Shown: positions 39,511 to 48,451, counted from the first letter of the stretch. The stretch is 64,000 nucleotides of DNA from Tropicimonas sp. IMCC34011 (GCF_003390865.1 NZ_QMEJ01000005.1:310001-374000), one strand, 5' to 3'. Notes: generated by a model from the letters alone, not told the origin. A program made the numbers and translations.

Positions 39511-39555
39511 GGGGTCGCCCCGGCTGCCATGCAGGCGGCTTGGGCGCCCCCTTTC
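39511..39555 (+). terminator. Attenuator-like hairpin between rpsK and rpoA
   Basis: A long stem with small bulges: GGGG-T-CGCCC pairs with GGGCG-CCCC, and inside it GGCTGCC pairs with GGCGGCT across the loop ATGCA. It is followed by CCTTTCGTC. The T-tract is poor, so partial termination or 3'-end protection is more likely than a full stop. Confidence 0.45.
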
Positions 39556-39622
39556 GTCATTTTGAACCTCGGGCGTTCGCGGCCACGGACATGGGCCCCG
39601 AACAGGTATGGAGGCGACATAC

Positions 39623-40639
39623 ATGATCCATAAGAACTGGCAGGAACTCATCAAGCCGATGCAGCTTGAAGTGAAGCCTGGCAACGTGCCCCAGCGGTCC
39701 GCGACGGTCGTCGCAGAACCCCTGGAGCGCGGTTTCGGCCTCACCCTCGGCAACGCGCTGCGCCGTGTGCTGATGTCCTCGCTGCAGGGCGCCGCTATCA
39801 CTTCGGTGCAGATCGACAACGTCCTGCACGAGTTCTCTTCGGTTGCCGGCGTCCGCGAGGACGTCACGGACATCGTCCTGAACCTCAAGGGTGTCTCGAT
39901 CCGCATGGACGTGGACGGCCCGAAGCGCGTCTCGATCTCCTACAAGGGGCCCGGCATCGTCACCGCCGGCGACATCTCCGAGAGCGCCGGCATCGAGGTG
40001 CTGAACAAGGACCACGTGATCTGCCACGTGGACGAGGGCGCCAGCGTCTACATGGAGCTGACCGTCAACACCGGTAAGGGCTACGTCGCGGCGGACAAGA
40101 ACCGCCCCGAAGACGCTCCGATCGGGCTGATCCCGATCGACGCGATCTACTCGCCGGTCAAGCGGGTCAGCTATGACGTGCAGCCCACCCGTGAAGGTCA
40201 GGTGCTGGACTACGACAAGCTGACGCTCAAGCTCGAGACCGACGGCTCCGTCAGCCCCGACGATGCCGTGGCCTACGCGGCGCGCATCCTGCAGGACCAG
40301 CTTTCCATCTTCGTCAACTTCGACGAGCCGGAATCGGCCCGTTCTGATGAGGGCGACGATGGCCTCGAGTTCAACCCGCTTCTGCTGAAGAAGGTGGACG
40401 AGCTCGAACTGTCCGTGCGGTCTGCCAACTGCCTGAAGAACGACAACATCGTCTACATCGGCGATCTGATCCAGAAGACCGAGGCAGAGATGTTGCGGAC
40501 GCCGAACTTCGGCCGCAAGTCGCTGAACGAGATCAAGGAAGTGCTCTCGGGCATGGGCCTTCATCTCGGAATGGACGTCGAGGAATGGCCGCCGGAGAAC
40601 ATCGAGGACCTGGCGAAGAAGTTCGAAGATCAGTTCTGA
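39623..40639 (+). CDS. rpoA: RNA polymerase alpha subunit
   Basis: Nucleates polymerase assembly and contacts upstream promoter DNA and activators. The 338-residue protein has the N-terminal dimerisation domain ([19 protein letters not shown], plus [14 protein letters not shown]) and the C-terminal domain with [17 protein letters not shown] and [13 protein letters not shown], including the conserved SANCLK segment that contacts UP elements. The ATG at 39623 follows GGAGG by nine bases; an in-frame ATG at 39608 is less likely. Confidence 0.97.
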   Translation: MIHKNWQELIKPMQLEVKPGNVPQRSATVVAEPLERGFGLTLGNALRRVLMSSLQGAAITSVQIDNVLHEFSSVAGVREDVTDIVLNLKGVSIRMDVDGPKRVSISYKGPGIVTAGDISESAGIEVLNKDHVICHVDEGASVYMELTVNTGKGYVAADKNRPEDAPIGLIPIDAIYSPVKRVSYDVQPTREGQVLDYDKLTLKLETDGSVSPDDAVAYAARILQDQLSIFVNFDEPESARSDEGDDGLEFNPLLLKKVDELELSVRSANCLKNDNIVYIGDLIQKTEAEMLRTPNFGRKSLNEIKEVLSGMGLHLGMDVEEWPPENIEDLAKKFEDQF

Positions 40640-40761
40640 TCCGACGACAAGGGCAGGGGCGCCGTATGGTGCCCCGCCCCACGATCCGGGCATCTGCCCC
40701 AAGGAGAGCGGCCTGACACGCATCGGCCGCCGGACAAAGCAAAACACGTAAGGAGACCATC

Positions 40762-41178
40762 ATGCGTCACGCCCGCGGATACCGCCGCCTGAACCGCACC
40801 CACGAGCATCGCAAGGCGATGTTCGCCAACATGTCCGGCTCGCTGATCGAGCACGAGCAGATCAAGACGACGCTGCCCAAGGCGAAGGAGCTTCGCCGCA
40901 TCGTCGAGAAGCTCGTCACCCTCGGCAAGCGCGGCGATCTGCATGCGCGCCGTCAGGCCGCCTCGCAGCTCAAGCAGGACATCCACGTCGCCAAGCTTTT
41001 CGACGTCCTCGGCCCGCGCTACGCCGAGCGCCAGGGCGGCTACGTCCGCATCATGAAAGCCGGCTTCCGCTATGGCGACATGGCGCCGATGGCCATCATC
41101 GAGTTCGTGGACCGCGATCCCGATGCCAAGGGCGCGGCCGACCGTGCGCGCCTCGTCGAAGAAGACGCGGACGCTTAA
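40762..41178 (+). CDS. rplQ: 50S ribosomal protein L17
   Basis: Sits near the tunnel exit. The 138-residue product shows [20 protein letters not shown], the [18 protein letters not shown] block and [19 protein letters not shown], all typical of L17. A CGTAAGGAGACC ribosome region precedes the start. Last gene of the ribosomal cluster, closed by a strong terminator. Confidence 0.97.
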   Translation: MRHARGYRRLNRTHEHRKAMFANMSGSLIEHEQIKTTLPKAKELRRIVEKLVTLGKRGDLHARRQAASQLKQDIHVAKLFDVLGPRYAERQGGYVRIMKAGFRYGDMAPMAIIEFVDRDPDAKGAADRARLVEEDADA

Positions 41179-41226
41179 TCGTTTTTCCTGCGCAATTCGC
41201 GCGGGACAGAGAATGATCTGCATTCA

Positions 41227-41261
41227 AGAGGCGGCCCCATTCCGGGCTGCCTCTTTTTTTT
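41227..41261 (+). terminator. Strong terminator after rplQ
   Basis: An 11-bp stem AGAGGCGGCCC/GGGCTGCCTCT (one wobble pair), a six-base loop and a run of eight T. It closes the ribosomal protein region. Confidence 0.95.
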
Positions 41262-41389
41262 CGGGCATTGCGCAAGGTTGACGTAGGGTCCGCGTGACGG
41301 GAGGGTGACCGGATCGGGTTTTGCGGCAACAAGGGGGCGTAAATGGCCCACATGTCGCCATTAATCTTCCTTAATTGAATCGCGGCGCG

Positions 41390-41416
41390 TTGACCGAAAC
41401 CCTGGCAACCTATCTA
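41390..41416 (+). promoter_or_regulatory. Promoter candidate for luxR
   Basis: TTGACC and TATCTA separated by 15 bases end only seven bases before the luxR ATG, which would give a transcript with almost no leader. An AT-rich inverted repeat ATTAA-N6-TTAAT at 41360-41375 lies just upstream and could bind a regulator. Confidence 0.4.
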
Positions 41417-41423
41417 AAAAGGT

Positions 41424-42035
41424 ATGCCCGGACATATCGGAATAGAGCGTGAACTTGAGAAACTCGGGAAAATGGCTCCCGAGGGATATCATGCGGGTCT
41501 TCATATACGTTTTGTCGCGCCGCTGATCACCGCTTCGACCTATCGCCAGGAATGGGTCGATCATTACACGGCGCGTGGATATGCGCTTCGCGATCCGATG
41601 ATCGCGTGGGGCTTCTCGACGGAAGGGAGTGCGCGTTGGAGCGCGCTCGGAATCCCTGATCCGTTCGGCATTCTGGACGAGGCCGCGAGCTTCGGTTTGC
41701 GGTACGGATGCGTTGTCTCCCGGGGGCCGCTCTCCTCCCGAACCATCGTCGGATGTGCCCGAAGCGACCGTGAGTACCATGACGACGAAATCGCCGCGAT
41801 CGAGGGCGTCGTCACCCGTCTGCACGCGATCACCGAGCCGCCGGAAAAGCTGACACAGGCGCAGAAAGAAGCCCTGCGATTGATCGCGGCAGGGCATCGT
41901 CATGCTGCCGCGGCCGCAAAACTCGACATTTCGGAAAGCGCACTGAAGGCCAGACTGACGTCCGCGCGAGAGCGCCTCATGGCCCGGACGACTGCGGAGG
42001 CAATCCAGAGAGCACAGGAGAACCGCCTCATCTGA
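41424..42035 (+). CDS. LuxR-family quorum-sensing regulator
   Basis: Transcription factor of 203 residues with an N-terminal autoinducer-binding domain and a C-terminal DNA-binding domain. The AHL-pocket residues are present: Trp44 and Tyr48 (EWVDHY), Asp57 (RDP) and the tryptophans at 62 and 72. The C-terminal region from about residue 141 (LTQAQKEALRLIAAG) departs from the standard LuxR helix-turn-helix: ISESALKARL replaces the usual IsxxTVxxH pattern. The ATG at 41424 gives the full ligand domain but sits against AAAAAGGT, too close for a normal ribosome site; ATG at 41472 is an alternative. luxI follows 70 bases downstream. Confidence 0.85.
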   Translation: MPGHIGIERELEKLGKMAPEGYHAGLHIRFVAPLITASTYRQEWVDHYTARGYALRDPMIAWGFSTEGSARWSALGIPDPFGILDEAASFGLRYGCVVSRGPLSSRTIVGCARSDREYHDDEIAAIEGVVTRLHAITEPPEKLTQAQKEALRLIAAGHRHAAAAAKLDISESALKARLTSARERLMARTTAEAIQRAQENRLI

Positions 42036-42105
42036 AGCCGGTCTCCGGTCTGCCTACGGAGGACGGAACGGGGTTTTTAACCAGCAGCAACGAGGAAAGT
42101 CTGCT

Positions 42106-42693
42106 ATGCAAGCCACCACGCTCTCTTTCGAGAACATGCACAATCACGGCGAGCTTTTCGCCAATCTTCTCAGGGCGCGACGGGACTCTTTCATCGTCCG
42201 CAACAACTGGGATCTGCCCCAGGCCATGGGCATGGAGTACGACCAGTACGACACGCCGGCGTCCCGGTGGATCGCGGTGCACGAGGAGGGGCAGGTGCTC
42301 GCCGGTATCCGCCTCACGCCCACAACTGCCCGCTGCGGGATCTATACATACATGATCCGGGACGCTCAGAGGGGCCTTCTGGACTCGATTCCCGCTGATC
42401 TGCTCGACTTCGAGGCGCCGGTGAATGCCGATGTCTGGGAAAGCAGCCGCGTCTTCGTGTCCAACAGCGTGCCGCACAAGATCCGCGGCCTCGTCCATGC
42501 CCAGCTCATCTCCGAGATGTGCAAGGCCGCGCGAGACCTCGGAGCCGAAGAGGTGCTCTGCCTCATTCCCGCAAGCTGGCCCCGGTTCTCCAAGCGCTTC
42601 GGTCTCGATGCGGTGGCTGCCGGGCGCGTGATGCATATCGACGGCGCGGACACCCAGTGCGTGAAGATCACACTGACCTCCATGGTCCACTGA
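42106..42693 (+). CDS. LuxI-family acyl-homoserine-lactone synthase
   Basis: Predicted to make an N-acyl-homoserine lactone signal from S-adenosylmethionine and an acyl donor. The 195-residue product has the invariant LuxI residues: Arg26, Phe29, Trp35, Asp46 and Asp49 (EYDQYD), Arg69 (GIRLTPT), and Glu112 with Arg115 (WESSR). Acyl-chain length cannot be predicted from this. The ATG at 42106 has GAGGAAAG eight bases upstream. It forms a cognate pair with the luxR gene before it; no clear lux-box palindrome was seen in the 70-base gap. Confidence 0.9.
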   Translation: MQATTLSFENMHNHGELFANLLRARRDSFIVRNNWDLPQAMGMEYDQYDTPASRWIAVHEEGQVLAGIRLTPTTARCGIYTYMIRDAQRGLLDSIPADLLDFEAPVNADVWESSRVFVSNSVPHKIRGLVHAQLISEMCKAARDLGAEEVLCLIPASWPRFSKRFGLDAVAAGRVMHIDGADTQCVKITLTSMVH

Positions 42694-42808
42694 CGCTCCG
42701 CTCCGTTCTTCAGGCGGTACGCCTCGCTCGCTAGGCAGGGCAGCGCCTTAGGCGCGATCGGGGCTGAGGGGCCTTCCGTCGCTGCGCTTTGGCGCATAGA
42801 TCAGGGCC

Positions 42809-44155
42809 ATGAGCGATCTATTCAGCCATGGCCCCGGCGGGACTGAGACCGGCCAAGAGACGGCGCAGACGGGCAGGAGCGCACCGCGCCCGCTGGCCGA
42901 CCGGCTGCGGCCGGCGCATCTGTCGGAGGTGATCGGGCAGGATCATCTTCTCGGCCCGGACGGGCCGCTCGGCACCATGCTGGCCGGCGGACAACTCGGT
43001 TCTCTCATCCTCTGGGGGCCGCCCGGCGTCGGCAAGACGACCATCGCCCGGCTCCTGGCCGACGAGACGGACCTTTCGTTCGTGCAGATCAGCGCGATCT
43101 TCTCGGGCGTGCCGGAGCTTCGGAAGGTGTTCGACGCGGCCAAGGCCCGGCGCACGAACGGGCGCGGAACGCTGCTCTTCGTCGACGAGATCCACCGCTT
43201 CAACAAGGCGCAGCAGGACAGTTTCCTGCCTCACATGGAGGACGGCACGATCGTCCTCGTCGGCGCCACCACGGAAAACCCCAGCTTCGAGCTGAACGCC
43301 GCCGTCATGTCCCGCGCGCAGGTCCTCGTCCTGGAGCGACTGGACGACGCCGCGCTTGAGCGGCTCGCGCTCCGGGCGGAGGAGGAGATCGGCCACCCGC
43401 TTCCCCTTACGGACGAGGCCCGGGCGCAGCTCCTGGCGATGTCGGACGGGGACGGGCGGGCGCTTCTGAACATGATCGAGCAGGTGGCGGGCTGGCGCGT
43501 GGACGCGCCGCTCGATGCCACGAAGCTCTCCGCCCGGCTCACGCGACGCGCGGCGCAGTACGACAAGTCAGGCGAGTACCACTACAACCTGATTTCCGCC
43601 CTGCACAAATCCGTTCGCGGCTCGGACCCGGACGCGGCCCTCTACTGGCTTGCCCGGATGCTGAAGGGGGGCGAGGACCCGCGTTACCTCGCCCGCCGGA
43701 TCACGCGGATGGCCGTCGAGGATATTGGCCTCGCGGATCCGCAGGCGCAGGCCTTCTGTCTCGGCGCGTGGGAAACCTACGAGCGGCTCGGCTCACCCGA
43801 GGGGGAGCTCGCGCTTGGCCAGGCCATCGTCTATCTCGCGCTCGCGCCCAAATCGAATGCCGGTTACGCCGCGTTCAAGGCCGCGATGCGTCTGGCGGGG
43901 GAGAGCGGGTCCGAGCCGCCGCCCAAGATCATCCGCAACGCGCCGACGAAGATGATGCGCGATCAGGGGTACGGTCAGGGCTATGCCTACGACCACGACG
44001 CCGAGGACGCCTTCAGCGGTCAGAACTACTTTCCCGACGGGATGGAAAGACCTGGGTTCTACGACCCGGTGGATCGCGGCTTCGAGCGCGATCTGGCCAA
44101 GCGGATGGACTATTTCGGCAAGCTCCGGGCCAAGCGGCAGGGGGAGAGCGGTTGA
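42809..44155 (+). CDS. rarA: Replication-associated recombination ATPase RarA (MgsA)
   Basis: AAA+ ATPase related to clamp loaders and RuvB; acts at stalled replication forks. The 448-residue protein has PLADRLRPAHLSEVIGQDHLL, Walker A GPPGVGKT (about residues 70-77), Walker B LLFVDEIHRFNKAQQD, the sensor ATTENPSFELN and the C-terminal tetramerisation domain with NYFPDGM. Independent promoter not identified. crcB begins 31 bases downstream. Confidence 0.94.
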   Translation: MSDLFSHGPGGTETGQETAQTGRSAPRPLADRLRPAHLSEVIGQDHLLGPDGPLGTMLAGGQLGSLILWGPPGVGKTTIARLLADETDLSFVQISAIFSGVPELRKVFDAAKARRTNGRGTLLFVDEIHRFNKAQQDSFLPHMEDGTIVLVGATTENPSFELNAAVMSRAQVLVLERLDDAALERLALRAEEEIGHPLPLTDEARAQLLAMSDGDGRALLNMIEQVAGWRVDAPLDATKLSARLTRRAAQYDKSGEYHYNLISALHKSVRGSDPDAALYWLARMLKGGEDPRYLARRITRMAVEDIGLADPQAQAFCLGAWETYERLGSPEGELALGQAIVYLALAPKSNAGYAAFKAAMRLAGESGSEPPPKIIRNAPTKMMRDQGYGQGYAYDHDAEDAFSGQNYFPDGMERPGFYDPVDRGFERDLAKRMDYFGKLRAKRQGESG

Positions 44156-44186
44156 CACCGCCGGGCCGGGGCGAAATGCACGCGCC

Positions 44187-44573
44187 ATGATCTGGACCTT
44201 TGGACAAGTGGCCCTCGGCGGCGCGATCGGCGCGTCCCTGCGCTTCGGCGTGGGCGTGGCCGTGGCGCGCGTCCTGCCGCTCGGTACGTCCGGCTTTCCC
44301 GTCGCGGTGCTCCTGTGCAACGTCGTCGGATCGGCGCTCATGGGGGCGTTCGTCACGCTGTCGGCGGCCAGGGGGCTGACCCACCTCGCGCCGCTTCTGA
44401 TGACGGGCCTCCTCGGCGGGTTCACGACGTTCAGCTCCTTCAGCCTCGAAGCGGTGACGCTCTGGGAGCGGGGCGCGACCGGACAGGCGGCGCTTTACGT
44501 GGGCATTTCACTGGGTCTGTCTCTCCTGGGGCTCGTCCTCGGGGCGGCATTGATGCGAGGAGCTCTGGCATGA
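44187..44573 (+). CDS. crcB: Fluoride ion channel CrcB/Fluc
   Basis: Small membrane channel that exports fluoride and works as an antiparallel dimer. The 128-residue product has four hydrophobic segments, GGAIGASLRFG near the N-terminus and the signature GLLGGFTTFSSFSLE with the pore phenylalanines. No fluoride riboswitch is evident in the 31-base gap from rarA. The stop overlaps the next gene by four bases (ATGA). Confidence 0.92.
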   Translation: MIWTFGQVALGGAIGASLRFGVGVAVARVLPLGTSGFPVAVLLCNVVGSALMGAFVTLSAARGLTHLAPLLMTGLLGGFTTFSSFSLEAVTLWERGATGQAALYVGISLGLSLLGLVLGAALMRGALA

Positions 44574-45616
44574 GCGGCGTGCAGACGATCACCGTGGGCG
44601 CGGGCGAGGGGGATCAGCGGCTCGATCGCTGGCTCAAGCGCCGCTTTCCACATCTCGCGCAATCGCGCATCGAGAAAATGTGCCGCAAGGGCGAGCTGCG
44701 CGTCGATGGGGGCCGTGTGAAGAGCGGGGCGCGCATCGAGGAGGGCCAGTCCGTCCGCGTGCCGCCCCTGCCGGAGCCCGGCGAGGTGAAGAGCGCGCCG
44801 AAGCCGAAGGTCACGGACGAGGATGCGGAGATGATCCGCCGCGCTGTCCTGTTCCGGGACGACACGATGATCGTCCTGAACAAGCCTGCCGGCCTGCCGA
44901 GTCAGGGCGGGAGCGGGCAGGGCGGACGTCATGTCGACGGCCTTGCCGAAGCCCTGTGTTTCGACCTCGACGAGAAGCCGCGCCTCGTTCACCGACTGGA
45001 CAAGGATACGTCCGGCATTCTCGTTCTCGCCCGCACCCGGCTTGCGGCGAAGGGGCTCGGGGAGGCGTTCCGCCACCGCACCACACGCAAGATCTACTGG
45101 GCCGCCGTCGCCGGCGTTCCCGTGCCCCGAATGGGCACGATCCGGTTCGGCCTGATGAAGGCGGCCGGCCACGGCGCGGGTGGCGAGGGGGAGCGGATGA
45201 TCTGCGTTCATCCCGCCGAGATCGACAGCACACCCGACGCCAAGCGCGCCACCACGGACTACGCGGTCCTGTCGGCCCTCGGCGGCCGCGTCAGCTGGGC
45301 CGCGCTCGTCCCCGTCACCGGCCGCACGCATCAGCTTCGCGCGCATATGGCCGAGCTTGGCCATCCGATCATGGGCGACGGGAAATACGGGGGATCGGGG
45401 CAGGAAAACCTCGGCGATGGCTGGGGCGCCAGCATGGGGGGCGATCTGTCCCGCAAGCTGCATCTGCATGCCCGCTCCCTGTCGCTGACCCATCCCGAGA
45501 CCGGCGCGCGGATGAATTTCGTGGCCCCCCTGCCGGAGCACATGGCCCGGACCTGGGATACCCTCGAATGGCGCGCGGGCGACGTGCCGGACGATCCGTT
45601 CCGGGAGGAGGAATGA
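44570..45616 (+). CDS. RluC/RluD-family 23S rRNA pseudouridine synthase
   Basis: Converts specific uridines of 23S rRNA to pseudouridine. The 348-residue protein has an N-terminal S4 RNA-binding domain (RLDRWLKRRFPHLAQSRIEK) and the catalytic HRLDKDTSGILVLAR motif with Asp144. The C-terminal TGRTHQLRAHMAELGHPI segment is standard for this family. RluC is the likelier member, but RluD cannot be excluded by eye. Four-base ATGA overlaps join it to crcB upstream and the HAD gene downstream. Confidence 0.9.
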   Translation: MSGVQTITVGAGEGDQRLDRWLKRRFPHLAQSRIEKMCRKGELRVDGGRVKSGARIEEGQSVRVPPLPEPGEVKSAPKPKVTDEDAEMIRRAVLFRDDTMIVLNKPAGLPSQGGSGQGGRHVDGLAEALCFDLDEKPRLVHRLDKDTSGILVLARTRLAAKGLGEAFRHRTTRKIYWAAVAGVPVPRMGTIRFGLMKAAGHGAGGEGERMICVHPAEIDSTPDAKRATTDYAVLSALGGRVSWAALVPVTGRTHQLRAHMAELGHPIMGDGKYGGSGQENLGDGWGASMGGDLSRKLHLHARSLSLTHPETGARMNFVAPLPEHMARTWDTLEWRAGDVPDDPFREEE

Positions 45617-46299
45617 GCGCCCCCCTTCAGCTTGTCGTCTTCGACATGGACGGAACCCTGGTCGATTCCCAGGCGCATATCCTGATGGCGATGACGGAGG
45701 CGTTCCAGTCCGCAGGGCGTCCCGTGCCGGAAGTGGCCGCGATCCTCGGCATCGTCGGCCTCTCGCTGCCGCAGGCGGTCGAGGTGCTCGTGCCGGGCAT
45801 CGCGGAGATCGACCGGGATGCGATGGTCGAGGCCTACAAGCGGAGTTTCCGCGCGCAGTTCGCGGGCGAGGGGAGCCACGCGCTCGCTCCGTTCTATCCC
45901 GGCACGCGGGAGATCGTGGACCGGCTCGCCGGGGAGGACGAGGTCCTTCTGGGGCTTGCCACCGGCAAATCCCGCAGGGGCGTCGACAGGATTGTCGAGG
46001 CGCACCGCATGCAGGGGCTGTTCCAGACCGTCCAGACCGCGGACGATCATCCGTCCAAGCCCGCGCCGGGGATGCTGCTCGCCGCCCTTGCGGAGACGGG
46101 CTGCGAGGCCGCGCATGCGGTGATGATCGGCGATACGACCTACGACATTGAGATGGGCCGCGCCGCGGGCTTCCGCACAATCGCTGTGAGCTGGGGGTAT
46201 CACGCCCCCGAGCGTCTCGCCTCCGCCGAGCCTGACATGATCGTGGACAATGCGGCCGGCCTGATGCGCGGATTGAACGAGATATGGGGGCGCCGATGA
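45613..46299 (+). CDS. HAD-family phosphatase (phosphoglycolate-phosphatase-like)
   Basis: Haloacid-dehalogenase hydrolase of subfamily IA, 228 residues. Motif I is VVFDMDGTLVDS (Asp11 nucleophile, Asp13), motif II lies in LGLATGKSR, motif III is the KPAPGML lysine and motif IV GDTTYDIEMG. The cap region resembles Gph and pyrophosphatase-type members; the substrate is not determined. GAGGAGGA upstream of the ATG is a strong ribosome site. Overlaps both neighbours by four bases. Confidence 0.88.
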   Translation: MSAPLQLVVFDMDGTLVDSQAHILMAMTEAFQSAGRPVPEVAAILGIVGLSLPQAVEVLVPGIAEIDRDAMVEAYKRSFRAQFAGEGSHALAPFYPGTREIVDRLAGEDEVLLGLATGKSRRGVDRIVEAHRMQGLFQTVQTADDHPSKPAPGMLLAALAETGCEAAHAVMIGDTTYDIEMGRAAGFRTIAVSWGYHAPERLASAEPDMIVDNAAGLMRGLNEIWGRR

Positions 46300-47012
46300 G
46301 CGAATGGCGGGCGAAGCGATTCTGGACGGCATCTTCCGTCGAGGCCGAAAAGGCGGGCTTCCGGGTCGAGCTGGACGGGCGGCCGATCCGGACGCCAGCG
46401 AAACAGCTTCTCGTGCTGCCATCGGAGGCGCTCGCCCGCGCCGTCGCGGCGGAGTGGGACGTGCAGGGCGACGTGATCGATCCGGGCACCATGCCCGCCA
46501 CCCGCGCCGCCAATGCCGCGCTCGACAAGGTCGCTCCGAACCGTGACGGCCTCCTCGAGGGGCTGGCGAGCTACGGTGCGACGGACCTTCTGTGCTACCG
46601 CGCCGAGACGGACGATCCCTTGCGCGCGCTGCAGGACGACGCCTGGGATCCGCTACTGACCTGGGCCGAAGCAAGCTTCGGCGCCGCGCTGGTCCCGACC
46701 AGCGGTGTCGTGCCCGTGGATCAGGACGCAGCGTCACTTTCCCGGCTTTCCGCGATTCTGGAGCAGCAGGACGACTTTTCCCTGACCGCGCTGTCCGAAC
46801 TCGTCTCCCTGTCCGGCTCTCTCGTGATCGGCCTCGCCGTGATCGAGGGCCTGTTGCCGGACGAGGAACTCTGGCGCCGCAGCCGCGTCGACGAGGATTG
46901 GCAGGAAAGCCAGTGGGGACGGGACGAGGAAGCCGCCGAGACCGCCGCCCTCAAGCGCGCTGAATTTCTCCGGGCCGCCGAATTCTACCGCCTCTCGCGC
47001 CCCGGCGCCTGA
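46296..47012 (+). CDS. ATP12-family F1-ATPase assembly chaperone
   Basis: Member of the ATP12 family, whose mitochondrial representative chaperones the F1 alpha subunit; alphaproteobacteria carry the bacterial form. The 238-residue product shows KRFWTASSVEAEKAGFRVELDGRPIRTP (family block), AVAAEWDVQGDVIDPGTMP and TDLLCYRAE. It ends the crcB-rluC-HAD-ATP12 unit, coupled by a four-base overlap to the HAD gene. ATP synthase genes are not in the window, so the role is inferred from family only. Confidence 0.9.
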   Translation: MSEWRAKRFWTASSVEAEKAGFRVELDGRPIRTPAKQLLVLPSEALARAVAAEWDVQGDVIDPGTMPATRAANAALDKVAPNRDGLLEGLASYGATDLLCYRAETDDPLRALQDDAWDPLLTWAEASFGAALVPTSGVVPVDQDAASLSRLSAILEQQDDFSLTALSELVSLSGSLVIGLAVIEGLLPDEELWRRSRVDEDWQESQWGRDEEAAETAALKRAEFLRAAEFYRLSRPGA

Positions 47013-47216
47013 CCTTGCCCCGGGTGCGCTTGCACGTGGCGCGGCGGCATTGAGCCCGGAGCCTGGGCAATTGCTCAATTCCCGGGCGATTGCTGCATTG
47101 ACCCACCGGAACGCCGACCCCTGCCGTTCATGCGAGTACAGCACCCTTGACCTTTTTTTGGGATTCCGCCCAAAGTTGGTGCGCCGGGAGGGGGCAGCCG
47201 CTTTCGCCCGCTGAGG

Positions 47217-47244
47217 TTGGGTCCATCCGACGGGCCCCTATAAA
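47217..47244 (+). promoter_or_regulatory. Promoter candidate for aapJ
   Basis: TTGGGT, a 16-base spacer and TATAAA, about 45 bases upstream of the aapJ start in the 277-base gap after the ATP12 gene. The -10 is the most AT-rich in this gap. No clear sigma-54 or NtrC site was seen. Confidence 0.5.
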
Positions 47245-47289
47245 TTCGGTCTCCGCCAAGTGGGGCCTGTCCATCAGGAAGAGGTAAAC

Positions 47290-48315
47290 ATGAAGACATC
47301 CGTATTTCTCGGCGTTCTTGCGGCCAGCGGCCTGACTGCCGGTATCGCATCGGCGCAGTCCGAGACGCTGCAGGAGGTCCAGGACCGCGGCACGCTGAAC
47401 TGCGGTGTGTCCACCGGGCTTACCGGCTTCTCGTCCCCCAATTCCAACGGTGAATGGGAAGGCTTCGACGTCGCCGTCTGCCGCGCCGTGGCAGGCGCCG
47501 TTCTCGGCGATCCGCAGGCGGTCGAGTTCGTGCCCACGACCGGTCAGACCCGCTTCACCGCGCTCTCCTCCGGCGAGATCGACATCCTGGCCCGCAACAC
47601 CACCTGGACCTTCAGCCGCGACAACGACCTGAAGTTCGAGTTCACCGGCGTGAACTATTACGATGGCCAGGGCTTCATCATTCCCAAGGATCTGGGTGTG
47701 TCCTCCGCCAAGGAACTCGACGGCGCCACGGTCTGCATCCAGACCGGCACCACCACCGAGCTCAACCTTGCGGATTACTTCCGCTCCAACAACATGGAGT
47801 ACGAGCCGGTCCCGATCGAGACCAACGCCGAGGCCCAGCAGCAGTACCTTGCCGGCGCCTGCGACGTGTACACCACGGATGCCTCCGGCCTCGCGGCCAC
47901 CCGCGCGACCTTCGAAGATCCCAGTGCCCACGTGATCCTGCCGGAGATCATCTCCAAGGAGCCGCTCGGCCCGCTCGTCCGCCACGGCGACAACGAATGG
48001 GGCGACATCGTCCGCTGGACGCTGAATGCGCTGATCGCTGCCGAAGAGTACGGCGTGACCTCCGCCAACGTGCAGGACATGGCCTCCGCCACGGGTGACA
48101 ACCCCGAAGTGAACCGTCTGCTCGGCACCGAGGGCGACCTCGGCGCGATGATCGGCCTCGACGCCGACTGGGCTGTCCAGGCGATCCTCGCCGGCGGCAA
48201 TTACGGCGAGATCTTCGAGCGCAACATCGGCGAGACCACCCCGGTCGGCCTCGCGCGGGGGCTGAACGCCCAGTGGACCGATGGCGGCCTGCTCTACGCT
48301 CCGCCGTTCCGGTAA
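47290..48315 (+). CDS. aapJ: General L-amino-acid ABC transporter, periplasmic binding protein
   Basis: Captures a broad range of L-amino acids, with glutamate, glutamine and aspartate typical, for the AapQMP/BztBCD permease. The 341-residue precursor has a signal peptide (residues 1-22, cleavage after ASA) and the type-3 solute-binding fold beginning DRGTLNCGVSTGLTGFS. The motif GFDVAVCRAVAGAV and later GTTTELNLADYFR are characteristic of this subfamily. AGGAAGAGG precedes the ATG. Followed by a hairpin-T tract that likely makes it the most abundant product of the operon. Equivalent to bztA of Rhodobacter capsulatus. Confidence 0.93.
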   Translation: MKTSVFLGVLAASGLTAGIASAQSETLQEVQDRGTLNCGVSTGLTGFSSPNSNGEWEGFDVAVCRAVAGAVLGDPQAVEFVPTTGQTRFTALSSGEIDILARNTTWTFSRDNDLKFEFTGVNYYDGQGFIIPKDLGVSSAKELDGATVCIQTGTTTELNLADYFRSNNMEYEPVPIETNAEAQQQYLAGACDVYTTDASGLAATRATFEDPSAHVILPEIISKEPLGPLVRHGDNEWGDIVRWTLNALIAAEEYGVTSANVQDMASATGDNPEVNRLLGTEGDLGAMIGLDADWAVQAILAGGNYGEIFERNIGETTPVGLARGLNAQWTDGGLLYAPPFR

Positions 48316-48331
48316 TATCCCGACAGGGGAA

Positions 48332-48360
48332 GGGCGCGGCCATCGCCGCGCCCTTCTTTG
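48332..48360 (+). terminator. Partial terminator between aapJ and aapQ
   Basis: A perfect 9-bp stem GGGCGCGGC/GCCGCGCCC with a CATC loop, followed by TTCTTTG. Placed right after the binding-protein gene, where such a structure commonly raises its mRNA level over that of the permease genes. Confidence 0.75.
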
Positions 48361-48451
48361 TATCAAGACCCCCAGGACAAGCTGACACCGGCCGCGACGG
48401 CTGATGCCATTCGCGTGCCGACAAGGCCGACCGAATGAAGAGGGCTCCCGT

